Of a stretch of 64,000 nucleotides of DNA, positions 46,501 through 56,655 are shown piece by piece. The position numbers and the translations under genes are program-made. Position 1 is the first letter of the stretch, and the number at the start of each line of letters is the position of its first letter. The DNA is taken from contig OX463815.1 in the NCBI GenBank assembly GCA_949825045.1, forward strand, positions 19,771,231-19,835,230, in the 5' to 3' direction. Origin of the DNA: Argyresthia goedartella. Lineage: Eukaryota; Arthropoda; Insecta; Lepidoptera; Argyresthiidae. The notes below the pieces were generated by a model. The model was not told the origin of the DNA, searched no databases, and was given only the letters and a program-made list of their open reading frames with translations.

Positions 46501-46529
46501 GTTTTTTTTTCCAGTAGCTTATACAGTTT

Positions 46530-46682
46530 GATTCTTCATCCACTGGAAATACTAAATAGGATTAAAGAGGACCCTATTTTATCGACATAAAAATGATTTT
46601 TTAAATAAGACCGTGATGCCCCTTTTTCACTTTTCGGAACTAAGATTAATCCTAGCCTGATGATACTTCCAGTGGATTAATG
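46530..46682. mobile_element. Small MITE
   Basis: ATCCACTGGAAATACT and AGGATTAA on the left face TTAATCCTAGCC and ATACTTCCAGTGGAT on the right. Confidence 0.65.
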
Positions 46683-46699
46683 AGGTGAGATAAATAAAT

Positions 46700-46893
46700 T
46701 TAGCCCATCAATGTCCCCACCGAGGGGCACAGGCCTTTAACCGGATACGAGTAAGATTGAGCCATACTCCATCACGTTGGCTCAGTTTGGGTTGATGGAT
46801 GGGTATTACGATACATGCTGCCAAGTAGCGATAGTAGCCTTGATCTGCGCGTGAGAAGCAAGCGTGAAACCCACTAGACTAGACCATGGAAAG
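46700..46893 (-). mobile_element. tRNA-derived SINE, family C
   Basis: Minus strand: CATGGTCTAGTCTAGTGGGT, GCTTGCTTCTCACGCG, then the shared body (ATACTCCATCACGTTGGCTC complement) to TGTCCCCACCGAGGGGCAC complement. The B box region is degraded. Confidence 0.75.
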
Positions 46894-46989
46894 CTAATGT
46901 AATAAAACAATAAAAAATATCATGTACAATTAATATAATTTATTTTGTTAGAAAAAAACAGATGTACAGTTATTCCTCATAGACTATCA

Positions 46990-47820
46990 AGCTATTTTCG
47001 ACGAAATAAACAGAAAAGTATTAGATAATACCTGTAATGAATTATGGATCTGATGTAGTTAACTCGGGTGAGAGTATTTGTAACGCCTTTTCAAATTACT
47101 TCCAATTCACATTCTTACATCCTGACTCACCTTCCGCAAACAGTCAATCAACATTGCTGCCCTCTTCTGTAAATTTGCCTGATCCCGCTTCTGATATTTC
47201 TTCTGTTGAGATTGACATAACTGTGGTGCGCGAATTACTACTTAAGTTAGACCCTCCTAAATCCGCGGGCCCTGATCATATTCCCGCGCGCTTTCTTATT
47301 AACAGTACTAAAACCATATCATTACCGATTACCCTTCTTTTAAAAAAATCATTATCCGTCTGTACTGTCCCTAATATCTGGAAATCAGCTTATATCATCC
47401 CAGTTCACAAAAAAGTACAAAAATCAGACATTTTGAATTACAAACTCATTTCCAAACTCTGTTTGATTTCAAAAGTATTTGGGAAAATTTAAACGATAAC
47501 TTTACTACTACTATGGACAAAGGGAAACAGGTTGACGTTATATATACCGATTTATATACGGAATTAATTATAAGCTCCTAATCAAACTTCAAAATATAGG
47601 TATAAGAGGCAATCTCCTCAGGTGGTTCTCATCATACATAAGTAATCATTCACAGGCTGTGATAATTAGCAATTACTTGTCTAGCTGGGTATCAATCCTT
47701 AGCGGTGTTCCCCAGGGTTCACTGCTTGGACCTTTACTTTTGTTATTTTCGTGAACGACTTCATTCTTCACTCATCTAGACATCTCTGTTTTGCAGATGA
47801 CATGAAAGTTTTTTGACATG
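46990..47820 (+). pseudogene. Jockey/BS-like LINE reverse transcriptase, internally deleted
   Basis: A 151-codon frame (47037-47492) has ELLLKLDPPKSAGPDHIPAR, the AGPD block preceding the catalytic core, and IWKSAYIIPVHKK. After a stop and shift, INYKLLIKLQNIGIRGNLLRW, then SILSGVPQGSLLGPLLLL (motif B) and CFADDMK-like text (AxDD). The region between ISKVFGKI and INYKLL is far too short, so the motif A region is deleted. A dead copy. Confidence 0.8.
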
Positions 47821-48718
47821 AAGTATTAACATTTTATATATATTTATTTTTTCATATTTAATTATATTTTAATTCATTTCAAGAGTTTGCAGTAGCAAAT
47901 GTTGGCGAAAATTACCATCATTCTTTATATGAACTTTCAGTTTCCCTTCCTTATGTACCTTGCCTTTATGATTCCACTTTGTAACGTTTTGAATTCCGCC
48001 TATATGTAACGTTATCAAATGAACGTAACGGTTTTATTTTCCTAAACTTGTTTTGTTGGTTTCTAGATTTTTATTTCATACTAGTAAAATACTACTTATT
48101 TATTAGATCAAGTAATCAGACGTGCAGTTGATGCATTTCAATTAAACAAAACTATAACTTATCTCAGTAAATTATGCGTTATAAAGTGGAAATATTTTTT
48201 CGTTTCGTTACTCGGCGCACGTTCTAACATAAATGGTGCAAACACAGAGCCTTGAAGCTAACTTTAGAATGGTATAATCAATAGAACATGTAATAGGAAA
48301 ATTAAAATGAATACTATTTAGAAGTTTATTTCTTCAAATTGTCGAGATATCGACGTTACAAAGTAGGAATTCCGCATATGCTTAAAGACGTGATACACGA
48401 TAAAAATTAAAAATAATTATACTTTTATCATTAAAACCCCTATAATTATGGATGCTTTATTGTCTATAGACACGGAGTCGGTGTTCCTATGCATGCGCAC
48501 CTGCATTGCCGCGGTCCTGTACAGCTCGCGAAGGGTATAGGCATATCGCATTTTTTATTTAGCACTATTTATTTACACATATATCTAAAACTTATACATA
48601 ACATTATTGTTACTTTTGATATGCATAAATATTCGTTGAAATAAAATATAGTTTTTCGTAAATCCGGGAGCACCGACACAGGCACGCCATCCTCCACGAA
48701 AACCACACTCAACTAACA
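47821..48718. other. No gene recognised
   Basis: AT-rich, with the phrase TTTGTAACGTTTTGAATTCC at 47978 and an inverted relative near 48350. No exon. Confidence 0.4.
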
Positions 48719-48916
48719 AGATCGCGGACGGAAGTAAGAAGCGTCAATTACTCGGGAATAGAAAAAAAAAAGGATAGCAAATATCGCACCTAATCTGAAA
48801 CAAAGTAAGTGCTATAAATAAAAAATCATAAAAAAATAAGCTGTTTCAGTGAGATATATTAAAAAAAAATTGTTAGCAATAACGATTGTCATGTCATACT
48901 CAGTACTACTGCGGTA
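48719..48916 (+). repeat. Dispersed repeat D, left half of the occupied copy
   Basis: Collinear with about 345-574 (CTAATCTGAAACAA, AATAAGCTGTTTCAG, ACTACTGCGGTA). Broken at TAATA by the DIRS element; the other half resumes at 53923. Confidence 0.75.
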
Positions 48917-48964
48917 TAATAGAGACGTTTTACCTGAAAATAAAACGTTTATTAAATACTTACC

Positions 48965-49154
48965 ATATTCAGGGCCTAATTAAAAACATGAGAAGACATC
49001 CTTGATTTTCAGTGCTAAACTAGTGACGTATATCCGGTCCGTCCGTTCCCGCCCCCGGATGTTCGGTTAAGCCGCGTGGTACCTTGTTTGCGCGCGCGCC
49101 CCACCACACCACCGAGGCAGTTCGGATTGTTGAATTCGAATTTAGCTTCATTGG
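48965..49154. repeat. DIRS inverted terminal repeat, 3' copy
   Basis: 190 bases from ATATTCAGGGCC to GCTTCATTGG, the exact inverse of 53715-53904 by my reading. Outside it is a 43-base extension (48922-48964, beginning GAGACGTTTTACC) that the other end lacks. Confidence 0.92.
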
Positions 49155-49189
49155 ATCTCTCATGTCCACCAGGCAGATTTAAAAAATAT

Positions 49190-49293
49190 TAGGCCCTGAA
49201 TATGGTAAGTATTTAATAAACGTTTTATTTTCAGGTAAAACGTCTCTATTAAATATCTTGACCGATATTCAGGGCCTAATTAAAAACATGAGA
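49190..49293. repeat. DIRS internal complementary region
   Basis: 49190-49246 is complementary to the element's 3' outer end (48922-48977: GAGACGTTTTACC...), and 49252-49293 is complementary to its 5' outer end (53876-53917: ...GATATT). They meet at GTCTC-TATTA-AATATC (49242-49257), which represents the joined ends of a circular copy. Confidence 0.92.
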
Positions 49294-49820
49294 GACGTGT
49301 TTGATATTGCCTGGTGTTGGTGGACGCTAATGTGATTCGTAAACATACATATTTAAATAAAAGTAGGTAAGTTTATGTTGTGACATACAGAAATTATGAA
49401 TGATTCAGGTATTTTGATAAACAAGTAAGTATCTATCTATAATTTATTCGGACTGATCGATGATCCCTTAGGAAGAAACCTAAAGTTTACATGTACTGTA
49501 TGTAGGTTAGGTTAGTACCTATGACTTATGACATTATTGTATCTGTTCTGTATTGCTTTCTGTTAAGATGAGGTGATTAGTGTGGTTTAAGGAAATAAAA
49601 TTAACTTGTAACTTATAAACAGGTATTATTATTCATCTTGATAGAACCTGCGTAGAAATGGTACCAAACCAGTAAATAAATTAGGTAGGTATTACTAAAA
49701 TCAGCAAATATAAATCAAACTTTGGAATAAAGTATTGAACAATACATAATTGTCTTGATTACTCGACAGGGGAGAATAGGTTCGGAATCAATGACACTCT
49801 TCTATCTCCAGATTTTACTT

Positions 49821-50590
49821 CTATTTGATAAAAATTTGGAAGGTTTTAGCAGACTTCCAGTTGCCTCGGGATAGTATGTCATCAATGGGAAAGTGTTCGA
49901 TCCAGTTTTTGGATGCAACAGCTGATCTGAAACTGCCAGGCGTAGCATTGATGTTTGCATCTTGAAGTAGTTTCTTCAGCCAGCCCCCTATGATTGTACG
50001 TGCAGCAGCTTTGGGGTCGCCTGTAGTACTCACAAACAGATTATCGCACTTAGCAGCAATTCGCCTAGGTTTCCCCAACTCAATGAGGCGGCGTATCCAG
50101 TAGATAGGATCCAGTGACTTGTCCTTATTCTTATTTAGCTTCCATCCCGATTGTTGATGGGTAATGGAGTCAGTTTTGGAGCCAAAAGATGGCCATAAGA
50201 TTATGCTGTCATCTGAAATAACACAGTGTTCCTGAGTAACGGTATTTAAAGTTAAATCGTGTACACGTCTACCCGAGCATAGTAGGAGTAAAGCAGCCGC
50301 TCTTTGAGAGGTGGCAAATAAACTTGATGAATTGCAGGTTCTTTTAGAAAGATGGTTTACAAGGGTGTCTATATCCCAGATGGGGGCTTTTATAGGTTTA
50401 GGCTTAGCTAACCCAATGGACTTTAGGACTTGTTTTACAAGTGTATGTGAGCTTAGCTTATTACTTTCACTGGGATCACAAAGAGTAGACACTACAGATT
50501 TATGAACAAGGATAGTGCTCTATGAAAGGCCTTCCTTTTGATGTAGATCAGTGAGGAATCGGGCCAGGTCTGAGCCTGTAGGTTTATGTG
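49821..50590 (-). pseudogene. DIRS tyrosine recombinase, inactivated
   Basis: The domain runs from LARFLTDLHQKEG (about 50580) through an in-frame TAG (50520-50522) to VHKSVVSTLCDPS, then the catalytic-arginine block ALLLLCSGRRVHDLTL, the second block GSFRSAVAS (H-x-x-R type, with S instead of H) and the final GNWKSAKTF. The catalytic tyrosine expected shortly after GNWKSxxTF is not in frame: the frame ends FQIFIK-stop, while the frame one base over carries F-Y at that place. This suggests a one-base loss in the A/T run near 49828-49836. In live elements this enzyme inserts the circular DNA copy. Confidence 0.85.
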
Positions 50591-50712
50591 TATGTACCTT
50601 GTGAGTTATGGCCCAGTTTCGCCAACGGGTTCAAGCTGGTTTATACGTATTCTCAGAGTGGATTCACGCCAGCTCGAACGGAGCAGAGCTTTTTGTTCCT
50701 CGCTCCAGTGAC

Positions 50713-52622
50713 TTAGGTGTTCTTGCCAACCCCACATCTCCATATCTCCAGCGTCATCTCCGATATGTTGGGGGGCGGACGTCCCGTCGTTACATCGACT
50801 AGGACCTGCGACAGGTTCCTTATCGTGAATGGGGGTGACAATGCGCGGCTCTTCAGGTCTGGTCTCCAGTAAACTTTGTGCCATCTCGGGGCTACGATCA
50901 GGTACACACCCAGTGCATTGTTTAAGTGCGTCAATATTCTGGGAATGAGATAAGGCGGCGGGAACAGCCATGCCAACTTGAAATCCCACTTGCTGCCTAG
51001 AGCATCGTACATGCTCGCCTGGTTGTCGGTTCTGTCCAGTGTACAGTACGTTGGAACCACGTGAGCTCTCCTGGAAGCAAAAATATCGATTACGGGGGTT
51101 CCCCACTTGGCAAACACGACATTTGTTATGTTTGACAGGAGATGCCATTCTGGTGGGTCTTTGAGACGTGATAAATGGTCTGCATCGCAGTTGTAGTTCC
51201 CTGCTATGTGATAGATGGACATGTGAATGTTGTTATGGTCCAGTACTTGTAGCACTTTCATTGCCAGCTCCGTAAGGGCTATAGATTTTGCCCCTCCCTC
51301 TTTTCTTAGATAAAAGACGAGAGTTTTGTTGTCGCACTGTATTAGCAGCGACTGTGAGCTCAGGAGCTGATAATGATGGCGTAAAACATTTAATATGGCC
51401 AACATCTCCTATGAAGGTTCTGCTGTGAGGGTAGCCATGAGCCTGTTATTGAGATTTCGTTTAATTTGGCCCCCCAGCCGATGTCGCTGGCATCTGTTGT
51501 TAGATAATGAGACGATAGTGGGACATGAAGTAGAGTACTCTACTGACAATTCAACTGCCACCATTCTAACTCGACTAGGGCTTTCGCAACTAGAGGAAAG
51601 GTTTTTGTCATCTTTAGTTTCAAGGCCTTGTTGGCCTGTAACTGTAAATACCGGTAATTTAGACGACCCCTCGGTACAGCAAAACTGGCAAAGTTCAGCA
51701 GGCCAATGAGACCTTGTAACTCTTTGACGGACGTTGTCCGTGTTATCAAGATTTTGGATACCGTGCAATGTATTTTTGCTACTAACCTCTGAGGAATGTA
51801 TTTCGCGTTCTGCCATGTGGTTGCAAACAGATTTGTCTGTGTTCACTTGCCAGCCTAGGTGGGCGAGCGTGTTCAGTGTCAACGACACTTGATTTATGAG
51901 AGTGGCTTTGTTTTGATGAGCCAGCATAAAATCGTCGAGATACACGATGATCCGGATACCGTGATCGCGGAGGTATTGTGCTATCCAGTTGGTGATTGAG
52001 GCGAATATTCTCGGTGCTGAACAAAGGCCGAAGGGTAGGCACGTCATTTCCAGTATTTGTGGGTTTTTGTCGCCGTACAGAAGGCGGAGAAACCTTCTGT
52101 AGCCTTCGAATACAGGGACATGGAAGTATGCCTGGTGAATGTCCACTTTGGCCAACCAATCCTTGGGTTGTAGAAAATCCGTTCCCCGATGAACATTTAT
52201 TAGTCTGAAAAGTCGAGTGTTGACGTATTGGTTCAGATTTTTTAAGTTGAATATGGGCCTCCATGTGCCGTCGCTCTTGGGGCGCAGGAATATCGGGGAA
52301 ATAAAGCTGGGCGCACCTTTTCTAGCACACCCTGCGAGATCGTGTTTTTCATTATTTTCGACATTTGTTCTGATTCTGGTGTTTTCACACTGCGACTGTT
52401 TGGAATGTGCAATGGTGGTTTCAACACAAAAGGAATGCGGGATCCTTGTATAATTTTTAGAATGTATGTGGGAGCTCCCAACTGTTTCCAACGATTGTAG
52501 TACATGCGGAGTTGTCCGGCGTGAAATTTTGCATGCATGTGCATGGCATAGTCTCCTATCCCGGTGGGATGAGGGAGAACGTCTGGGTTGATAATCCCTT
52601 CCTGACCTGTCGGGTAGACCAC
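50713..52622 (-). pseudogene. DIRS reverse transcriptase, RNase H and methyltransferase-like region
   Basis: RT N-terminal block [20 protein letters not shown] and [14 protein letters not shown] lies in one frame (52622-52320). After a shift near 52325 come [45 protein letters not shown] (motif A), [13 protein letters not shown] (motif B) and [12 protein letters not shown] (catalytic YLDD). Another shift near 51800 leads to [18 protein letters not shown], a TAG at 51540-51542, [12 protein letters not shown] (RNase H) and, after a shift near 51405, LLIQCDNKTLVFYL and GNYNCDADHLSR (RNase H). The final part, TPVIDIFASRRAHVVPTYCT then FKLAWLFPPPYLIPRILTHL and VAPRWHKVYWRP, is the methyltransferase-like region typical of DIRS. 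At least three frameshifts and one stop. Confidence 0.88.
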
Positions 52623-53523
52623 GGCCGCGTGAACCCCGCGCGCCTCGCCCGCGAAACGAATTATTATTTATCCTGCCTCGGGCCGAAGTATGATACTGGC
52701 TTTGATTATGATATTGCGCGCGATTGTTATAAGTTGCGGCCTGTTTCTGCGTCTGACTGCGGGTAGAAGTGGAAGTATTGTAGCGAGACTTTCCTTCCAC
52801 CCAAAACACATTTTTAACTCCACCCGCTTTTTCCAATAAAGCATTAAATTTGTCGGCTTCAAATAGATGAGAACCTGACGGCGCAATTTTGCGTAATGTA
52901 TTTTTGTGGTACTGGTCTTTTACTGATGAGAGTATGCCTTCTCTGCGATATTGAATAAGTTCAGCCCGGTGTCCACAGACGAGCTGGAGAGCGTCGTTTG
53001 AAATCTTGCTATACTCGTCGTCGGCATATCGGACGTTAATCCAGTCCTGGCTATTGAATCGCTGCAAATCTTTTAATTGTTGTGTTAGTTCGGGAGACGC
53101 CTGCGGTACAGCGGGCACCTTGATTTTTGTACCAGTAAAAATGTTAAGATCGACCTCGAAAGCCGAGTCAATGTTGGCGGGCTCGGACTCCTCAACGTGA
53201 CCTTCGTAGAGGTCTCCACTAACATTAGGGTAAATCAAGTCATGCCGTGGTTCACAATCATATTCGTGAAATTCCTGTGTAGCAGCAAGTTGACTTTTAA
53301 GATCTTTAATCTCGTTAAAAAGAAGATCGAACTTACGTTCCTTGATGCGTTTGCGCCGTCGGTACCGCTTCTTGCGATCGTCGCTTTCCGAGAAACTCAA
53401 CGAGGACGAACTAGAATTGTCGGAGTCCGAAGAGCTCACCGGTTTCCGCCTTTTCTTGCCTTTATCCTTACGCGCCGCCGAGTGCTCCAAACTGGACGGA
53501 ACCTCCGGGGTTTCTTGCTCCAT
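52560..53523 (-). pseudogene. DIRS gag-like protein
   Basis: Starts at ATG 53523 ([11 protein letters not shown]). It has a Ser/Asp-rich and Lys/Arg-rich N-terminus ([20 protein letters not shown]), a short coiled-coil-like stretch ([19 protein letters not shown]), a folded middle ([39 protein letters not shown]) and a Gln/Asn/Arg/Gly-rich tail ([13 protein letters not shown]), a nucleic-acid-binding style end. The uninterrupted frame runs on to 51409, but beyond about 52560 it is fused to reverse transcriptase text only because of a frameshift, so I end the gag here. Confidence 0.75.
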
Positions 53524-53714
53524 TTTACACAAACGAACGGTCACACCGTTGGGTATCTTTTATTTGCCTGCAATAAATCAGAAAATTCTAAGAAATTCTT
53601 TAACGAACAGTTGGTTATAATATGCAAAAAAAGTTCTCACGTCACGATGTATAGATTTTTGGCGGGCCGTACTCAGGAGCTGAGCAGCGACTGTGCCGTG
53701 CGAAAATCAAGACG

Positions 53715-53904
53715 CCAATGAAGCTAAATTCGAATTCAACAATCCGAACTGCCTCGGTGGTGTGGTGGGGCGCGCGCGCAAACAAGGTACCACGCGGCTT
53801 AACCGAACATCCGGGGGCGGGAACGGACGGACCGGATATACGTCACTAGTTTAGCACTGAAAATCAAGGATGTCTTCTCATGTTTTTAATTAGGCCCTGA
53901 ATAT
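53715..53904. repeat. DIRS inverted terminal repeat, 5' copy
   Basis: Inverse of 48965-49154. It contains the CGCGCGCGC run and, read on the minus strand, leads toward the gag start about 190 bases further on. The outer 13 bases (53905-53917) differ from the other end. Confidence 0.92.
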
Positions 53905-53922
53905 CGGTCAAGATATTTAATA

Positions 53923-54130
53923 GGAAAAAAAATAAAAAAAGGGTTGAGTTTGGATTTTCTTTCTATCGAGTTTTTTTTTAACCAAACACGTTTTCCAAAA
54001 TGAAAACCCTAGATTATATAGTCAAAATACATATAACAGAAATTGATAACGATTTGCTGAGTATTTCACGAAATACACAGAAAAACCCATCCTAATTTAT
54101 TTGCATAGCGTCTTAAACAAAAAGTAAAAT
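53923..54130 (+). repeat. Dispersed repeat D, right half of the occupied copy
   Basis: GGAAAAAAAATAAAAAAAGG, TTCTATCGAG, AGATTATATAGTCAAA and CGTCTTAA continue the match to 580-780. Confidence 0.75.
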
Positions 54131-54588
54131 TTTAGAAAAAAACGACTTCAATTAAACTCTATTTGTTACCAAAACATACCTCCGTACGTGTCTTTATTAA
54201 TTAAAGAGTTTTCCTCCCTTTTTTTCCTTGATCCCATCAGAGGAGGAGGATAAGTTGTTGAGAACGTCTCCTGGTACCTAGGTCACCCAACCATCACTGC
54301 CATTTCCCCATTATAGCTGAGAAGGAATTAATGAAACTTCATAGGAACCCGTGCACTTTGTGCCAAGTCTTTGAAGTTCAGTATGGTCTTACTTAGGTAT
54401 GGTCTTAAGGATTTAGGAAACCACCAGAACTTGTGCTTTTAAATTGATGGGCTTCTATCAGACACACTTTCTTGAGTAACAGCACTTTTTATAGGTTTTA
54501 GGATGTTTGGAATCCATTTCTAAGGTTTATAATTCAATGAATAGCCGTTCTTAACTATGTCAGAAATTAAAATTGTCGACTACACTTC
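54131..54588. other. No gene recognised
   Basis: No exon or repeat with ends. Confidence 0.4.
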
Positions 54589-54712
54589 GGCCGGGTTCAG
54601 AATGCGATTATGACATTTCCTTAATGCGCACATATATTAAGCAATATTTTTCATTGCAGATGTCAAAAATTTATGGGTTTTGAGCTGTCAGGATCGCATT
54701 CTCTCAGCGGCC
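54589..54712. mobile_element. Small MITE, 124 bp
   Basis: GGCCGGGTTCAGAATGCGAT and TGACA at the left face TGTCA, ATCGCATTCT and GCGGCC at the right. Confidence 0.75.
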
Positions 54713-55119
54713 AGACTTTAGTAAGAAGTTTTAGTACGCTAGCTTTTGGAGCCGGATTCGGTCAATTTCTAACCAAGATGCCAGATAATAAGTTATCAGA
54801 AATTATGATCTGTGTAAAGATCATTTATCAGCCACGATATGTCAAAAAATAAATAGGCGTTCTTCGATATGTCAGAAGACTTCATCATCAGTATTCAGTT
54901 CCACTTCACCAAGTGCAGATTCCAGATCCACGAACTACTATACAGTATACGAAAAGCGCTATAGGTATGCATTTATTATTTCTAGAACTTCGTCGTCGAT
55001 TTCTCCATGACCCATTATTAGGTCTTGGCTGACGTTAAGGCGTTGTTGAGCAGCTCTCCTGATACGTCACCATCACATCCACTTCACTATATGCATTATG
55101 ACTAGATTACTTTACTTAT

Positions 55120-55325
55120 GCCCGATTTCACCAACAATTAAAGGACACTTAGCTCTTTTCCGTAGCTGTCTAGCGATTGTTTCGGTGGCCGGACTCTTAT
55201 ATTTAGGGGGTCCCCAAGGAGCCTAGATGACCCTTGCAATTAGGGCAAATTGAAACAACCGCTAGGTGGCCCCTGAGAGAAATAAAGTGTCCCCTAAAAG
55301 ATAAGGATCGTTGGTGAAATCGGCC
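55120..55325. mobile_element. MITE, 206 bp, GCCCGATTTCACCAAC ends
   Basis: The left end GCCCGATTTCACCAAC faces the right end GTTGGTGAAATCGGCC. Subterminal AGGACACTTAG and AGTGTCCCCT are also inverted. Noncoding. Confidence 0.8.
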
Positions 55326-55368
55326 ATTAGCAACCTTAATGAAGTATCCATATCGAAACCTGTGGGAT

Positions 55369-55409
55369 ATTGAGCAGTTTGGTGGCCATCTGCCACCAAA
55401 CTGCTCAAT
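55369..55409. repeat. Perfect hairpin, 18-bp arms, 5-nt loop
   Basis: ATTGAGCAGTTTGGTGGC (55369-55386) and its exact reverse complement (55392-55409). Confidence 0.9.
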
Positions 55410-55489
55410 GGTGGTATGTATCATCAGTTCCAATTAACTTTGTAAACTAAATTTTGCTATCTAAAGTTCAACCCATTGACCTTTCACTC

Positions 55490-55640
55490 CAACAGCACCT
55501 CGTTTATAAAAATCCGTCAAGCCGTTTGAGATGCAGCGTGTGCTAACGAAATAGACACACAAACATACATACATACATACATACAAACATACGCTAGAAA
55601 AACATTACCCTTCTTTTGGTGCAGTCGGGTAAAATACAGA
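55490..55640. repeat. Dispersed repeat end with (ACAT)n run
   Basis: AAAATCCGTCAAGCCGTTTGAG, GACACACAAACATACATAC and ATACGCTAGAAAAACA are the usual 3' text of a common insect noncoding repeat. Confidence 0.5.
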
Positions 55641-55821
55641 AATTGCTTTAGTTCTGCATATAATATTTTAAGAGTTCTATCGATTTCACTAGGATCCCAT
55701 CATCAGATCCAGACCTGATGTCAATTGGACCTATCTGAAGAACCCTGGCAAACAAAAAAAAAAAAAAACGGTCCATCTGCCTTGGAGCAATAACTGAACA
55801 TACATAATCATCCTGACAAAT

Positions 55822-56055
55822 GAGGGTTTTCGATACTTTTTCTGCCACCAGGCGGCGCCCCGTAGGCGTCAGGTCTAAACAGCTGTCAGATAGTACAAAG
55901 TCAGAAAACCCTCGAGGGTTCGATACTTTTTCTGCCACCAGGCGGCGCCTCGTAGGCGTCAGGTCTAAACAGCTGTCAGATAGTACAAAGTCAGAAAACC
56001 CTCGAGGGTTTTCGATACTTTTTCTGCCACCAGGCGGCGCCTCGTAGGCGTATAA
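55822..56055. repeat. 90-bp minisatellite, about 2.6 units
   Basis: Units begin GAGGGTT at 55822, 55914 and 56004 (periods 92 and 90; the second unit lacks two T). Each carries TTTCTGCCACCAGGCGGCGC and CAGGTCTAAACAGCTGTCAG; the unit junction is the palindrome AACCCTCGAGGGTT. The third unit is cut short. On the minus strand it is open (LVAEKVSNPRGFSDFVLSDS repeats), which I take to be incidental. Confidence 0.9.
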
Positions 56056-56299
56056 TTTCAACAGAATCTTTGATCAGGTACATAGGTTCAAGAAAAGTAG
56101 TTCCGCGTAGGGGGCGCTACGTGTCTAAGACAAACAAAGAGTAAGTAAGTGTTATGGGATAACTTCGTCCCATTGACGTTTCAGTTGGTTGGGCAAAGAA
56201 TTATCGAGGATAAAATGATGATTTAGCAATTAGGGCTATCAGTATGTATTGTTTGTAGTGTATATTACTCGTAGTACTTATAGAGTTTTGTTATACGCG

Positions 56300-56446
56300 C
56301 AGGTCTTCGCCCGCTCAACCATCACCTTTCCTACCCATCATGGTTTCTGGAAAAAATCTCTTTTTAGAGATATGCTCGCCTTTGTACATGTTTTTTCTAT
56401 TAAATGTTATCTGATGTCTGTTTTGTGTAGTACAATAAAGAAATTA
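56300..56446 (+). mobile_element. LINE 3' tail related to the element at 16934-20038
   Basis: GGTTTCTGG, AATCTCTTTTTAGAGATA and GCTCGCCTTTGT, followed by ACAATAAAGAAATT, parallel 19940-20022 of the LINE (AATCTCTCTTTAGAGATAAG, GCTCGCCTTTGC, GCAATAAAGAATAAAG). No coding part remains. Confidence 0.7.
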
Positions 56447-56604
56447 CGATATGATGTACCTATGAAAGGGACATACATCATTTATCTTGGATCATTTATA
56501 AGGGCCTATTACATTGTCCAATAAATGATCATATGCCTTGTAAACAATCATAGTTCTTTCTCTCTCATCTTTATGGGTTATGTGTGAATGATAATGATAT
56601 TATA

Positions 56605-56607
<3 letters not shown>

Positions 56608-56652
<45 letters not shown>
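56608..56652. repeat. (TAA)n microsatellite
   Basis: About 15 uninterrupted trinucleotide units. Confidence 0.95.

Positions 56653-56655
<3 letters not shown>

Larger units (their letters stand above)
48917..53922 (-). mobile_element. DIRS-type tyrosine-recombinase retrotransposon
   Basis: About 5.0 kb, transcribed on the minus strand, with gag-like, RT-RNase H-methyltransferase-like and tyrosine recombinase regions. It is bounded by inverted terminal repeats (53904-53715 and 48965-49154, 190 bp, identical by eye) with non-identical outer extensions. Near the 3' end lies an internal complementary region (49190-49293) that joins the complements of both outer ends, the arrangement expected of DIRS1-like elements, which replicate through a circle. 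There are no LTRs and no conventional target duplication; TAATA borders the element on both sides, is present once at the junction inside the internal region and once in the empty site at 575-579. The coding part is broken (see below). Confidence 0.93.

Noticed and set aside
51409..53544. A 711-codon open frame read as one gag-pol protein
   Set aside because: The reverse transcriptase N-terminal block lies in another frame at 52622-52320, so the long frame exists only because of a frameshift near 52325. The first codon is GTG; the first ATG is at 53523.
52242..53721. Several plus-strand frames across the DIRS region
   Set aside because: They are antisense shadows of the minus-strand gag and reverse transcriptase.
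55648..56061. Minus-strand repeat protein over the minisatellite
   Set aside because: The open frame is a by-product of a unit length divisible by three; the third unit is broken and no promoter or splice context is seen.
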